Part shown: positions 1 through 6,737 of the stretch, piece after piece
How positions within the stretch are numbered: position 1 is the stretch's first letter
How the letters are laid out: every line of letters begins with the position of its first letter
Source: Candidatus Binatia bacterium
GTDB taxonomy: Bacteria > Desulfobacterota_B > Binatia > UBA9968
Length of the DNA stretch: 7,989 nucleotides
Direction: 5' to 3'
Assembly (NCBI GenBank): GCA_025922795.1
Contig: JAICHC010000105.1
Coordinates: forward strand, 1-7,989
Translations under genes and position numbers: made by a program
The notes under the pieces: generated by a model
Databases searched by the model: none
Seen by the model: the letters and a program-made list of their open reading frames with translations, nothing else
What the model was told of the DNA's origin: nothing

Positions 1-899
1 ACAGCAAATTTTGCCAGAAGGTGAAGCATCTGTCCTACCCGGTCAAAGAATTGGGCGGCTTGATCTTCGCCTACATGGGGCCGAACAAAGACGATCCGCC
101 GCCGCTGCCAAAGTATGCGACGCTCTTTGAACGGACCGGCCAATGGCAGATCGAGCCGGTGCGTCACGCGGAATACAACTGGTTCAACTTTTTTGAGAAC
201 TCCGCGGACCCGGCCCACGTGTGCATCCTGCATCGGCACGCCGGTTACGGCCAGCAATCCTGGGGCAATCAATTTTTTAGTTACATGGAAATGCCGCACT
301 TCGAGTTCGTCGAGATGGACTACGGCATGAAAGTCGTCATGACCAAACCCGGCGCCGAGGCGGGGACGGAATTCGTCGATGAAATGAGCCTGGCTCTGCC
401 GAGCATCGTGCAGGTGGGCGATACGGAGTTCGTCCACGCGAAAGTGGACGCCTCCGAATTGATGGCGAGGGGCTCGCACTGCGAGCATTGGATGTTCGTC
501 ACGCCCAACGACGATGATCATTTTATGCTTTTCACCGCGGACAACTATCGCGGACCGGAAGAGAATTTCTTCGATAAACTCAAAGCGCTGCGCGCCAAGG
601 AAACGCCGGCACAAGAAGTGATGCCGTACGACAAACGCAAGTTCATGCCCTACAAAGGCAATATTCGAAAGGAAGATCTGGTGACCCAAGGGACGCAAGG
701 TTTGCTCGGCGAGCGCAGCGAACAGCTTGGAGTCTCCGACCGAGGCGTTATCAAGTTTCGCAAGATCGTTCTTGACGCAATCGAAACAGCTCTGAACGGC
801 GGCCGCCCGAAGGGCATCGTCGGGCGAGAGCACGCGAACCAACTCTATCGTCTGGAAACGCGGGTTGGCGTACGAGCGAAGGACTCGCAAAGTGCATAA
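1..899 (+). CDS. Rieske non-haem iron oxygenase, alpha subunit, C-terminal part (5' end outside window)
   Basis: This is the catalytic domain of a Rieske-type ring-hydroxylating or demethylating oxygenase, which uses O2 and electrons from a reductase to hydroxylate aromatic or similar substrates in the cytoplasm. The frame is open to the window edge (first complete codon at base 3), so the GTG at 21 is an internal Val codon, not a start. About 298 residues are visible. Counting that GTG as residue 1, YPVKELGGLIFAYMGP is the linker typical of phthalate 4,5-dioxygenase-like members. The iron site NSADPAHVCILH gives D63, H66 and H71 (pattern D-x2-H-x4-H). ED at 218-219 before TQG and ERSEQLG is a C-terminal signature that probably supplies the carboxylate ligand. 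The N-terminal [2Fe-2S] C-x-H...C-x2-H motif must lie upstream; family members are usually about 400-440 residues. No reductase or ferredoxin gene is in the window. The family assignment is secure, the substrate unknown. Confidence 0.9.
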   Translation, partial: SKFCQKVKHLSYPVKELGGLIFAYMGPNKDDPPPLPKYATLFERTGQWQIEPVRHAEYNWFNFFENSADPAHVCILHRHAGYGQQSWGNQFFSYMEMPHFEFVEMDYGMKVVMTKPGAEAGTEFVDEMSLALPSIVQVGDTEFVHAKVDASELMARGSHCEHWMFVTPNDDDHFMLFTADNYRGPEENFFDKLKALRAKETPAQEVMPYDKRKFMPYKGNIRKEDLVTQGTQGLLGERSEQLGVSDRGVIKFRKIVLDAIETALNGGRPKGIVGREHANQLYRLETRVGVRAKDSQSA

Positions 900-927
900 G
901 GGTTGTGGAAAAAATTGCACAGAAAGA

Positions 928-973
928 GGATTCTTCCCCATCTGGAGTGAGAATGACATTCGCTGAAGTGTCA
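928..973. repeat. Degenerate dispersed repeat with small inverted repeat
   Basis: In the 118-base spacer between the oxygenase and the DapA-like gene, the minus strand of 928-957 reads GTCATTCT, a variable middle, then GAAGAATCC. This matches the ends of a short intergenic repeat (GTCATTCTGAGCGAAGCGAAGAATC-like, recalled from memory) common in environmental bacterial genomes. The next bases, 954-973, form an imperfect hairpin: TGACATT pairs with AAGTGTCA through one G-T pair, leaving a loop of about six bases, and a TGTCATCCTGAA motif follows at the 3' side. There is no T-tract, so I do not call it a terminator. The repeat assignment rests on partial similarity only. Confidence 0.35.
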
Positions 974-1006
974 TCCTGAACCGGCTGGAAAATCGAATTC
1001 AGCATC

Positions 1007-1012
1007 AGGAGG
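1007..1012 (+). promoter_or_regulatory. Strong Shine-Dalgarno for the DapA-like gene
   Basis: A full AGGAGG lies five bases before the ATG at 1018. It is the best ribosome binding site in the window and fixes the start of the DapA-like lyase. Confidence 0.85.
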
Positions 1013-1017
1013 CAAAG

Positions 1018-1908
1018 ATGATACGCGGAGTGTTGTTGCCGATCATTACACCGTTCGATGAGAAGGTGAGGGTCGATGAGCAGATGATGCGCCGGCTGGT
1101 CGACTTTCACATCAAAGCCGGCGTGCACGGATTGTTTGTGCTCGGTTCCACCGGCCAGGGACCTGCGATGACCATTGAAGAGCGTAAGCAGACCGCGGCC
1201 ATCGCGCTGGATCAGGCGAAATCGCGGGTGCCGGTGATCATCCACGTCGGCACGGCGGATGCCGGCAGCGCGGTGGAGCTGGCGGAGCATGCGGCGGCGC
1301 ACAAGGCCGATGGCGTGGCGATCGTGCCGCCGTATTATTATTCCGATCACACGGAATATGAAATAATCGCGCACTACAAGGCGGTGCACAAAGCCGTGCC
1401 GCTGCCGATCTTTATTTACGAAAATCCCAAATACTCCGGCATTTCGATACCGCCGAATCTCGCCGTGCGGATGAAAGAACAGGTGCCGGCGCTTCATGGC
1501 ATCAAAGTCGCCTACGGCCAGGGGGCGCTGCTCGAATATGTCAGGCTCTTGCCTGATGTTTCGGTCTTCACCGGCAACGCGGATTTATTCGGCCTGGTAC
1601 CATTCGGCGTCGCCGGCATGATCAATCCGCCGACGAGCTTTGTTCCCGAGTTGTGCGTCGAGTTGTTTAACGCTCTGGACGGCAAAGATTACACGCGCGC
1701 AGTGGAAGCGCAGAAGCGAGTCGATACAGCGGCGCGGATCGTGGCGGCGCGGCTGCGCAAGTACGGCAGGGTGCCGCTCCAAGAAGTCTTCCGCATGCGC
1801 GGGTTTCCGATAAAGCGCTTTCCTAAATGGGAGACCGAGCAGATGCCCAAAGAAGAAGTTGCCAAATTGGAGCGCGAGCTTAGGGATGAAGGAATTCTCG
1901 GGCAGTAG
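1018..1908 (+). CDS. DapA-family class I aldolase/dehydratase (not a typical lysine-pathway DapA)
   Basis: This is a 296-residue TIM-barrel lyase of the dihydrodipicolinate synthase / N-acetylneuraminate lyase family, close to the usual length of about 290-300. These enzymes form a Schiff base with pyruvate or another 2-oxo acid and catalyse aldol cleavage, condensation or dehydration. Visible motifs are GSTGQG at 43-48 (family GTTGE), PPYYY at 104-108, the catalytic Tyr134 in IFIYENP, the Schiff-base Lys163 in HGIKVAYG, and GVAGMINPP at 197-205. The Arg that follows the YNVP motif in true DapA (Arg138 of E. coli) aligns with Tyr139 here, and the Glu of GTTGE is Gln47. Both changes argue against lysine biosynthesis. 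YENP resembles the Y-x-NP of hydratase-aldolases that act on ring-cleavage products, but this is only suggestive. The start is set by an AGGAGG site. The next gene begins 103 bases downstream on the same strand. The family call is firm; the reaction is inferred from context. Confidence 0.9.
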   Translation: MIRGVLLPIITPFDEKVRVDEQMMRRLVDFHIKAGVHGLFVLGSTGQGPAMTIEERKQTAAIALDQAKSRVPVIIHVGTADAGSAVELAEHAAAHKADGVAIVPPYYYSDHTEYEIIAHYKAVHKAVPLPIFIYENPKYSGISIPPNLAVRMKEQVPALHGIKVAYGQGALLEYVRLLPDVSVFTGNADLFGLVPFGVAGMINPPTSFVPELCVELFNALDGKDYTRAVEAQKRVDTAARIVAARLRKYGRVPLQEVFRMRGFPIKRFPKWETEQMPKEEVAKLERELRDEGILGQ

Positions 1909-2011
1909 CCAGAGCTAAGCGCGAACCGCAAAGAACCTAGCGCGGCGTTTCTAGAACCAGAAAACGAGACTTCGCCACTTGGAGCACAAAGTCTCAAATT
2001 AGGGCGTCTGA

Positions 2012-4297
2012 TTGACCCGGTTCGGAACGAGCAGGTTTTTTCGGCTGCGCGTCACTTCCGAATTGTTTTCGTTGGACAAGTACAGAAAAAAAATCATAGG
2101 TAGACCGGTTACCCGGTCGGAAGGACTGGAAAAAGTTTCCGGTCGCGCAATCTACGCTACGGATGTCGTTCTGCCCGACATGCTCTGGGGCAAGGTTCTG
2201 CGTAGCCCGATTCCGTACGGCCGCATAAAGAAGCTCGACTTCAGCAAAGCCGCGGCGTTGCGAGGCGTACATGCGATAGTCACTGGCAAAGACGTAAGCG
2301 GTTCGCTCATCGGCCGGAAGATTTACGATATGCCGATACTCGCCGAAGGCGTGGTGCGGTTCGTCGGCGAGAAAGTGGCGGCGGTGGCGGCGGAGAGCGA
2401 GGCGATTGCCGAGGCGGCGTTGAAATTAATCGACGTCGAGTACGAAGTGATCGCTCCGGTGCTCGATCCGGTCGAAGCGGGGAAACCGGCGGCGGCGTTG
2501 ATTCACCCTGATGTGCAAAGCTATCGCGGCTTACTTCATCCGATCGAAAACGCCAGCAACATCTTCGTTGACATGACCTGGAAGAAAGGCGATGTCGAGG
2601 CCGGCTTTCGCGAAGCCGACACGATTATCGACAATACCTTTACTACTCAACCGGTGCATCAAGCCTACATCGAGCCGCATGCCTGTGTCGTCCAAGCGAG
2701 TGATTCGGGTGTCGTAGACGTTTGGGCCTGCTCCAAAGTCCCTTTTGCGCTGCGCGAGCAAGTCGCTACGGCTTTCCGGAAATCTGTCGATGATTTCGTC
2801 ATTAAGCCGGTTTATATCGGCGGCTGTTTTGGCGGGAAGGGCGACTTCATGGACGTGTCGGTTGGTTACCTGCTGTCGCTCAAGAGCGGCCGGCCGGTGA
2901 AGATCGTGATGGAATATTACGAAGAGTTCATCGCCGGCAATCCGCGCCACGCAGCGATCGTGAAAGTAAAGACCGGAGTGAAGAACGACGGACGGCTGGT
3001 CGCGCATCGGCTCGATTTTCTTTTCGACAGCGGCGCCTACGCGGCGTTCAAGCCGCAGGGCTATCTCTATGGGCCGCAGGAATCGGCCGGGCCATACAAT
3101 ATCCCCAACGTCTTGATCAACGAGAAGATCGTCTATACCAACAAGATCCCCTGCGGCCATATGCGCGCGCCGGGCGACCCGCAGGGATTTTTTGCCAATG
3201 AGTCGCAGCTGGACTTGATCGCGCGCCGATTGGGTATGGACCCGATCGCATTCAGGAGAAAGAATTTGATGCGCGACGGCGATACTTCGCCGATCGGCCA
3301 TGTGGTGCCTCACATAAAGAGCCATCAGATCGTGGATAAGGCGATCGCCGCATCCGGCTATCGCAAACCCAAACGGAAATCCACCGGGCGCGGAATGGCA
3401 GTCGCGCAGTGGCTTCCGCTTGGCGGCGAGGCGCGTGCAACGGTGACGGTCGACGAGGCCGGCCAGGTTATCGTGGCGACCGGTATGGTCGATCAAGGGG
3501 CGGGCACGTACACGGCCATGCGCCAGATCGCGGCTAACGAGCTGGAGATTCCAGTTGAGGCAGTGCAGTTCGAGATCCTCGACACGGGAAAAGTCGCGCC
3601 CGACACGGGTGTTGGCGCGAGCCGGGCGACGCGGATCTTCGGCAATGCTACGCAGATGGCAGCGAATGAGGCGCGACAAAGGCTTTTGGACGCTGCGGCT
3701 TCGGTCTGCGGTGTGGCAAAGAACGGAATTAAGTTTACCGGCGCCGGCGCTGTTCGAAGTAAAAGTGGAAAGGAAATCAGCTACGCTGAGATTGTTGAAA
3801 AAATCGGACGGTTGATCCGCGGTAAGGGACACTTCAAAAATTTTACGGTCGGGCCGGAGGCGGCGCTCTGCGTGCAAGTTGCCGAGGTGGAGGTTGATCG
3901 CGAAACCGGTCAAGTGCGACTCACACAGTTAACGACGGCGCATAGCACGGGCAGAGTGATTAATCCGCTCCTGCACCAGGGACAGATCGACGGCGGCACC
4001 GTCATGGCGATGGGTTATTCTTTAATGGAGCAGTTGGTGATCGAGCAGGGCTGCGTGGTTACGACCAACTTCGGTGAGAACAAGATTCCTTCGATTCGGG
4101 ATATTCCGGCCCTAAAAACAGTCATTCACGAATTTCCCGTGGGCAACGGCCCCTACGGCGCCATGAGCATCGGCGAGCCACCGGTTACTCCCACAGCCGC
4201 GGCCGTCGCCAATGCCGTGCATGATGCGGTCGGAGTGAGGATTTACGACTTGCCCATTACTGCGGAGAAGGTCCTGCGCGCGTTGCGCGCGGGATAG
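2012..4297 (+). CDS. Molybdenum hydroxylase large subunit (xanthine dehydrogenase / aldehyde oxidase / CoxL family)
   Basis: This 761-residue protein is the molybdopterin-cytosine-dinucleotide-binding subunit of a xanthine dehydrogenase-family hydroxylase, which uses water to hydroxylate aldehydes or N-heterocycles. The a/b hammerhead domain starts near residue 30 with GRPVTRSEGLEKVSGRAIYATD. GGCFGGKGD at 270-278 and MRAPGDPQ at 384-391 are cofactor-loop motifs. DTGVGASRAT at 531-540 and IGEPP at 720-724 follow, with Glu722 the expected catalytic Glu. The C-terminal DLPITAEKVLRAL ending is typical. The CoxL active-site signature AYRCSFR is absent, so it is not a form I CO dehydrogenase. There is no ATG before the conserved region: an in-frame TGA ends at 2011 and candidate starts are TTG at 2012 (AGGG seven bases upstream), 2063 and 2072. 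I chose 2012 for its Shine-Dalgarno, although homology begins about 20-25 residues in. No [2Fe-2S] or FAD subunit gene adjoins it. Confidence 0.92.
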   Translation: MTRFGTSRFFRLRVTSELFSLDKYRKKIIGRPVTRSEGLEKVSGRAIYATDVVLPDMLWGKVLRSPIPYGRIKKLDFSKAAALRGVHAIVTGKDVSGSLIGRKIYDMPILAEGVVRFVGEKVAAVAAESEAIAEAALKLIDVEYEVIAPVLDPVEAGKPAAALIHPDVQSYRGLLHPIENASNIFVDMTWKKGDVEAGFREADTIIDNTFTTQPVHQAYIEPHACVVQASDSGVVDVWACSKVPFALREQVATAFRKSVDDFVIKPVYIGGCFGGKGDFMDVSVGYLLSLKSGRPVKIVMEYYEEFIAGNPRHAAIVKVKTGVKNDGRLVAHRLDFLFDSGAYAAFKPQGYLYGPQESAGPYNIPNVLINEKIVYTNKIPCGHMRAPGDPQGFFANESQLDLIARRLGMDPIAFRRKNLMRDGDTSPIGHVVPHIKSHQIVDKAIAASGYRKPKRKSTGRGMAVAQWLPLGGEARATVTVDEAGQVIVATGMVDQGAGTYTAMRQIAANELEIPVEAVQFEILDTGKVAPDTGVGASRATRIFGNATQMAANEARQRLLDAAASVCGVAKNGIKFTGAGAVRSKSGKEISYAEIVEKIGRLIRGKGHFKNFTVGPEAALCVQVAEVEVDRETGQVRLTQLTTAHSTGRVINPLLHQGQIDGGTVMAMGYSLMEQLVIEQGCVVTTNFGENKIPSIRDIPALKTVIHEFPVGNGPYGAMSIGEPPVTPTAAAVANAVHDAVGVRIYDLPITAEKVLRALRAG

Positions 4298-4304
4298 GAG
4301 TAAG

Positions 4305-4358
4305 ATGGAGTTGTGGGTTCCCGATGTTGTAGGAGTGCAGTTGTCCGTGACGATTTGA
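4305..4358 (+). CDS. Possible 17-residue small ORF in spacer
   Basis: An ATG at 4305 lies four bases after AGGAG (4296-4300, overlapping the stop region of the molybdenum hydroxylase gene) and opens a 17-codon frame ending in TGA. The peptide would be MELWVPDVVGVQLSVTI. It has no recognisable leader-peptide features such as runs of one amino acid, and no hairpin pair follows it. It may be chance: an imperfect direct repeat, TAGGAGT then AGTTGT, occurs at 4295-4314 and again at 4330-4344, and supplies its Shine-Dalgarno. I list it because the translation signal is good, not because a function is visible. Confidence 0.15.
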   Translation: MELWVPDVVGVQLSVTI

Positions 4359-4452
4359 ACGGAGCGCAGCGATTGGACGATTGGAAGTCTGGAACGAGTC
4401 ATATTTCCCCATTGCCACTGATTCTTTTGCCTGCTAATTCAATGGATCAACG

Positions 4453-4959
4453 ATGAAGGACGAACTCGCCAAACGCCTGGTTCAGGGTTTGAAGGACGCC
4501 GGCATTAACTTTGTAACCTACTTGCCGGAAACTCGGCTTAGCCAGATCGTGCCGCTGATCCGTGATGATCAGGAAATGGAATTGATCGCGGCCGCTAGCG
4601 AACAGGAGGCGGTGACCATAGCTGCGGGCGCAACCCTCGGCGGCAAACAGGCCGCCGTTTACATGGAAAACACCGGGATCTACGTGTCAAGCTACAGCCT
4701 ACTGACGATCGGTAAACAGCTGGGCGTGCCGATACTGCTCGTCGTCGGTTATCTCGGCGGCGTGCCCGATCAACGCAATAGTTTTCTTTATTCGACCATC
4801 GGTAAACACACGATACCGACCTTGGAGGGGTTGGGTATCGAACACATGCTTCTCAACGACGGCGATGGGCTCGAAGTCAAGATCAATGACGCCGTGCGGG
4901 CGGCCAATGCGCAGCGCGCGCCCTTTGCGCTGCTTTTTGCCGGGGAGTTCTCCGTATGA
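4453..4959 (+). CDS. TPP-dependent decarboxylase, alpha (PYR-domain) subunit, ComD-like
   Basis: This 168-residue protein matches the N-terminal pyrimidine-binding domain of thiamine-diphosphate enzymes, in the separate-subunit form seen in sulfopyruvate decarboxylase (ComD) and resembling the first half of phosphonopyruvate decarboxylase. ASEQEAVTIAAGATLGGK at 48-65 contains Glu50, the expected cofactor-activating Glu. AVYMENTGIYVSSYSLLTIG at 68-87 corresponds to the family stretch QNSGLGN..N.L.SL, and PILLVVGYLGG at 93-103 follows. It needs a partner carrying the diphosphate/Mg-binding domain, which is the next gene; the two overlap by ATGA at 4956-4959, indicating translational coupling. 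The Shine-Dalgarno is weak (GGA about six bases upstream). The holoenzyme should decarboxylate a 2-oxo acid to an aldehyde. Nothing else in the window points to coenzyme M or phosphonate metabolism, so the substrate is open; a ring-fission-derived 2-oxo acid is my inference. Confidence 0.85.
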   Translation: MKDELAKRLVQGLKDAGINFVTYLPETRLSQIVPLIRDDQEMELIAAASEQEAVTIAAGATLGGKQAAVYMENTGIYVSSYSLLTIGKQLGVPILLVVGYLGGVPDQRNSFLYSTIGKHTIPTLEGLGIEHMLLNDGDGLEVKINDAVRAANAQRAPFALLFAGEFSV

Positions 4960-5558
4960 TTCGTCACGATTGTCTCGACTTGCTGGCGGCAAAAATGACC
5001 GAGCATTTGGTGGTCACTTCGCAAAGCGGACAGCGCATCGAGTGGTCCCATCTATCGAAGCATGAAGGCAACCTGCTGGTCGGCATGATGGGCTGCGCCA
5101 TCGGCGTGGCGACGGGCCTGGCTTTGGCTTTGCCGCACCGCAAGGTGATCGCCCTGGATTCCGACGGCAGCGTCCTGCTCTCGCTGTTCAATCTCGCGAC
5201 CCTGGGTAACTTGCGTCCGAAGAATTTAGTCATCTATGTTTTTGACAACGGCGTCTACAGCGGCAGCCGGATCAGTTATCCGACTGCGACGGCGGGACAC
5301 ACGGATCTGGCGGCCATGGCGCGCGCTGCCGGTATTGCCAATGCGCACACGATTTGTGATCTCGAGGAGTTTCGCAATCGGGGGCTCAGTGCCCTGGCGC
5401 AGAACGAATTGGGTTTCCTGGTCTGCAAGGTCGAGGAGAGTTTGCTGCATCGCGAGATTCCCCGGCCCAATACCGATCTTGCGGAAAACAAGTATAGCTT
5501 TGTGAGGTATTTGGAGCGGACGGAAAAGAAAACGATTCCTTTTATCGGCCGCGGTTAA
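4956..5558 (+). CDS. TPP-dependent decarboxylase, beta (PP-domain) subunit, ComE-like
   Basis: This 200-residue protein matches the C-terminal diphosphate-binding domain of thiamine-diphosphate enzymes and completes the decarboxylase begun by the previous gene. The cofactor/Mg motif runs from 68 to 98: DSDG (Ser69-Asp70-Gly71 in place of the usual GDG), about 25 residues, then Asp97-Asn98 in FDNGVYSG. Asp70 and Asn98, the expected metal ligands, are kept. GNLLVGMMGCAIGVATGLALALP at 38-60 is the glycine-rich segment before it, as in ComE and the C-terminal half of phosphonopyruvate decarboxylase. The ATG lies within the stop of the alpha gene (ATGA), so the start is determined by coupling, and the two proteins are expected in equal amounts. 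The Ser for Gly change is mild and does not suggest inactivity. The receptor gene starts 45 bases downstream, probably in the same transcript. Confidence 0.85.
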   Translation: MIRHDCLDLLAAKMTEHLVVTSQSGQRIEWSHLSKHEGNLLVGMMGCAIGVATGLALALPHRKVIALDSDGSVLLSLFNLATLGNLRPKNLVIYVFDNGVYSGSRISYPTATAGHTDLAAMARAAGIANAHTICDLEEFRNRGLSALAQNELGFLVCKVEESLLHREIPRPNTDLAENKYSFVRYLERTEKKTIPFIGRG

Positions 5559-5603
5559 GATGGTTCTACATCAGAAAAACACAAAAGAGTTGGAGATGGC
5601 ATA

Positions 5604-6629
5604 ATGCGACGATTCACATTCTTTCTGGCGCTCGCTTTCGGACTCGTCATGGGTTCAATCTCGACGGCCGGGGCACAGGAATTCTTTAAAGGCAAAACCA
5701 TCAGGTTCATCGTCGGCTATTCGGCCGGAGGCTCCTTCGATCTATACACACGAACCATCGCGCGGCATTTTTCCAAGCATGTGCCGGGTGATCCGACGAC
5801 TATCGTTGAAAACATGACTGGAGCCGGCGGAATCATCGCCGCGAATCATTTATATAACCGCGCCGCGCCGGACGGGCTTACCATCGGCGCCTGGGCGGCG
5901 CCTCTGGTGCTGCAAAACGTCATGGGTAATGAAGCAACGAAATTCGACGGCCGAAAATTCGGCTATCTCGGCGTACCCAGTCCCTATGACACGGTCTGCA
6001 TGTTCAATGAAAAAAGCGGCATTGCGAACATGAACGACTGGATCAACTCGAAACGGCCGATGAAAATATCCGCCATCGGCCCCGGCACCAGCACGTCGGA
6101 TATCCCCAAGCTTCTCAAGGCCGCGCTCAATTTGCCAACCGATGTTTTGGACGGTTACAAGGGTGGCGCCGGCGCGCGCCTCGCGGTTGAGTCCGGAGAA
6201 GTCGACGGCTATTGCGGTTCGTGGCAAACGGTTGAGACAGTGTGGCGGAGCGCCTATCAAAGCGGAAAGATCCGAGCGGTTCTACAGGCGGGCTTGGAAT
6301 CCCACCCGAGGTACAAGGATGTTCCGCTGGCCGTTAATTACGCCAAGACGGATTTGACCCGACAGCTTGTCACCGTTGCCGACAGCGCCCATGGCGCGCA
6401 GTTCCCCTATACGGTGCCGCCGGGGATGGGCAAAGACCGGCTCGAGCTTTTGCAAAAGGCTTTCGTCGATACGTTGAAGGACGCCGAGTTTCTGGCTGAG
6501 GCCAAAAAGGCGAAGCTCGATATTGAAGTCATCAACGGACCCACGATCGCGAAAAAACTCGGCAGCCTTTATGAACTGCAACCGCCGGTGGTGGCCAAAC
6601 TCAAAGAAGTCCTGTTGCCGAAGAAATAA
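5604..6629 (+). CDS. Periplasmic solute receptor of the Bug / TctC family
   Basis: This 341-residue protein is an extracytoplasmic substrate-binding receptor of the tripartite tricarboxylate transporter (TctC/Bug) family. These receptors usually bind carboxylates such as citrate, dicarboxylates, amino acids or aromatic acids and pass them to TctAB permeases. It begins with a Sec signal peptide: MRR, a hydrophobic run to about residue 18, then TAGA-QE with likely cleavage after Ala24. The mature start KTIRFIVGYSAGGSFDLYTR (31-50) holds the ligand-binding loop (usual PGG.TD, here AGGSFD). ENMTGAGGIIAANHLYN (69-85) and APDGLTIG (88-95) are standard Bug signatures. The start is supported by GGAG eight bases before the ATG. 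No tctA or tctB permease gene is present, so it either borrows a distant permease or, as proposed for some Bug proteins, has a sensing role. Its place inside the cluster suggests it binds the pathway substrate. Family call firm, ligand unknown. Confidence 0.92.
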   Translation: MRRFTFFLALAFGLVMGSISTAGAQEFFKGKTIRFIVGYSAGGSFDLYTRTIARHFSKHVPGDPTTIVENMTGAGGIIAANHLYNRAAPDGLTIGAWAAPLVLQNVMGNEATKFDGRKFGYLGVPSPYDTVCMFNEKSGIANMNDWINSKRPMKISAIGPGTSTSDIPKLLKAALNLPTDVLDGYKGGAGARLAVESGEVDGYCGSWQTVETVWRSAYQSGKIRAVLQAGLESHPRYKDVPLAVNYAKTDLTRQLVTVADSAHGAQFPYTVPPGMGKDRLELLQKAFVDTLKDAEFLAEAKKAKLDIEVINGPTIAKKLGSLYELQPPVVAKLKEVLLPKK

Positions 6630-6630
6630 T

Positions 6631-6709
6631 GCCCTGCGATGGGGGATAATGATCTGGTTCAGGGCGGCAGGCTACGTCATGGCTTATCGGACGGCCTGCC
6701 GCCTTGCCC
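6631..6709 (+). other. Two overlapping stem-loops downstream of the receptor gene
   Basis: Just after the receptor stop, GCCCTG (6631-6636) can pair with CAGGGC (6660-6665). A longer stem, GGCGGCAGGC (6663-6672) with GCCTGCCGCC (6694-6703), is a perfect 10-bp match extendable by one G-T and one A-T pair, with a 21-base loop. The two share 6661-6665, so they exclude one another. No T-run follows, which argues against a simple intrinsic terminator. A 3'-end stabiliser for the receptor mRNA or a partial transcription barrier before the dioxygenase gene would fit. Confidence 0.45.
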
Positions 6710-6737
6710 TTAGGCGATCCGCGCACGTCGACTTAAC

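Noticed and set aside
12..14. Cys codon near the window start as a possible Rieske cluster ligand
   Set aside because: It is not followed by x-His or x2-His, and it sits just before the linker that follows the Rieske domain; the cluster motif must be upstream of the window.
21..23. GTG as the start codon of the oxygenase
   Set aside because: The frame is open and family-like before it, and starting here would remove the Rieske domain.
751..1497. Minus-strand open frame of 248 codons spanning the Rieske-DapA spacer
   Set aside because: It covers the ends of two well-supported plus-strand genes and the strong AGGAGG site, has low-complexity Arg/His composition and matches no family I know.
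2531..3913. Long minus-strand open frame of 460 codons
   Set aside because: It lies wholly opposite the molybdenum hydroxylase gene, whose cofactor motifs are intact. The antisense translation is rich in Arg and His with no recognisable domain, as expected for a shadow frame in G+C-rich DNA.
2012..4297. Form I carbon monoxide dehydrogenase large subunit (coxL)
   Set aside because: The AYRCSFR active-site loop is replaced by HMRAPGDPQ and no coxM or coxS gene adjoins.
6661..6711. Intrinsic terminator after the receptor gene
   Set aside because: The stem is strong but followed by TTGCCCTTAGG rather than a T-run, so I report it only as a stem-loop.
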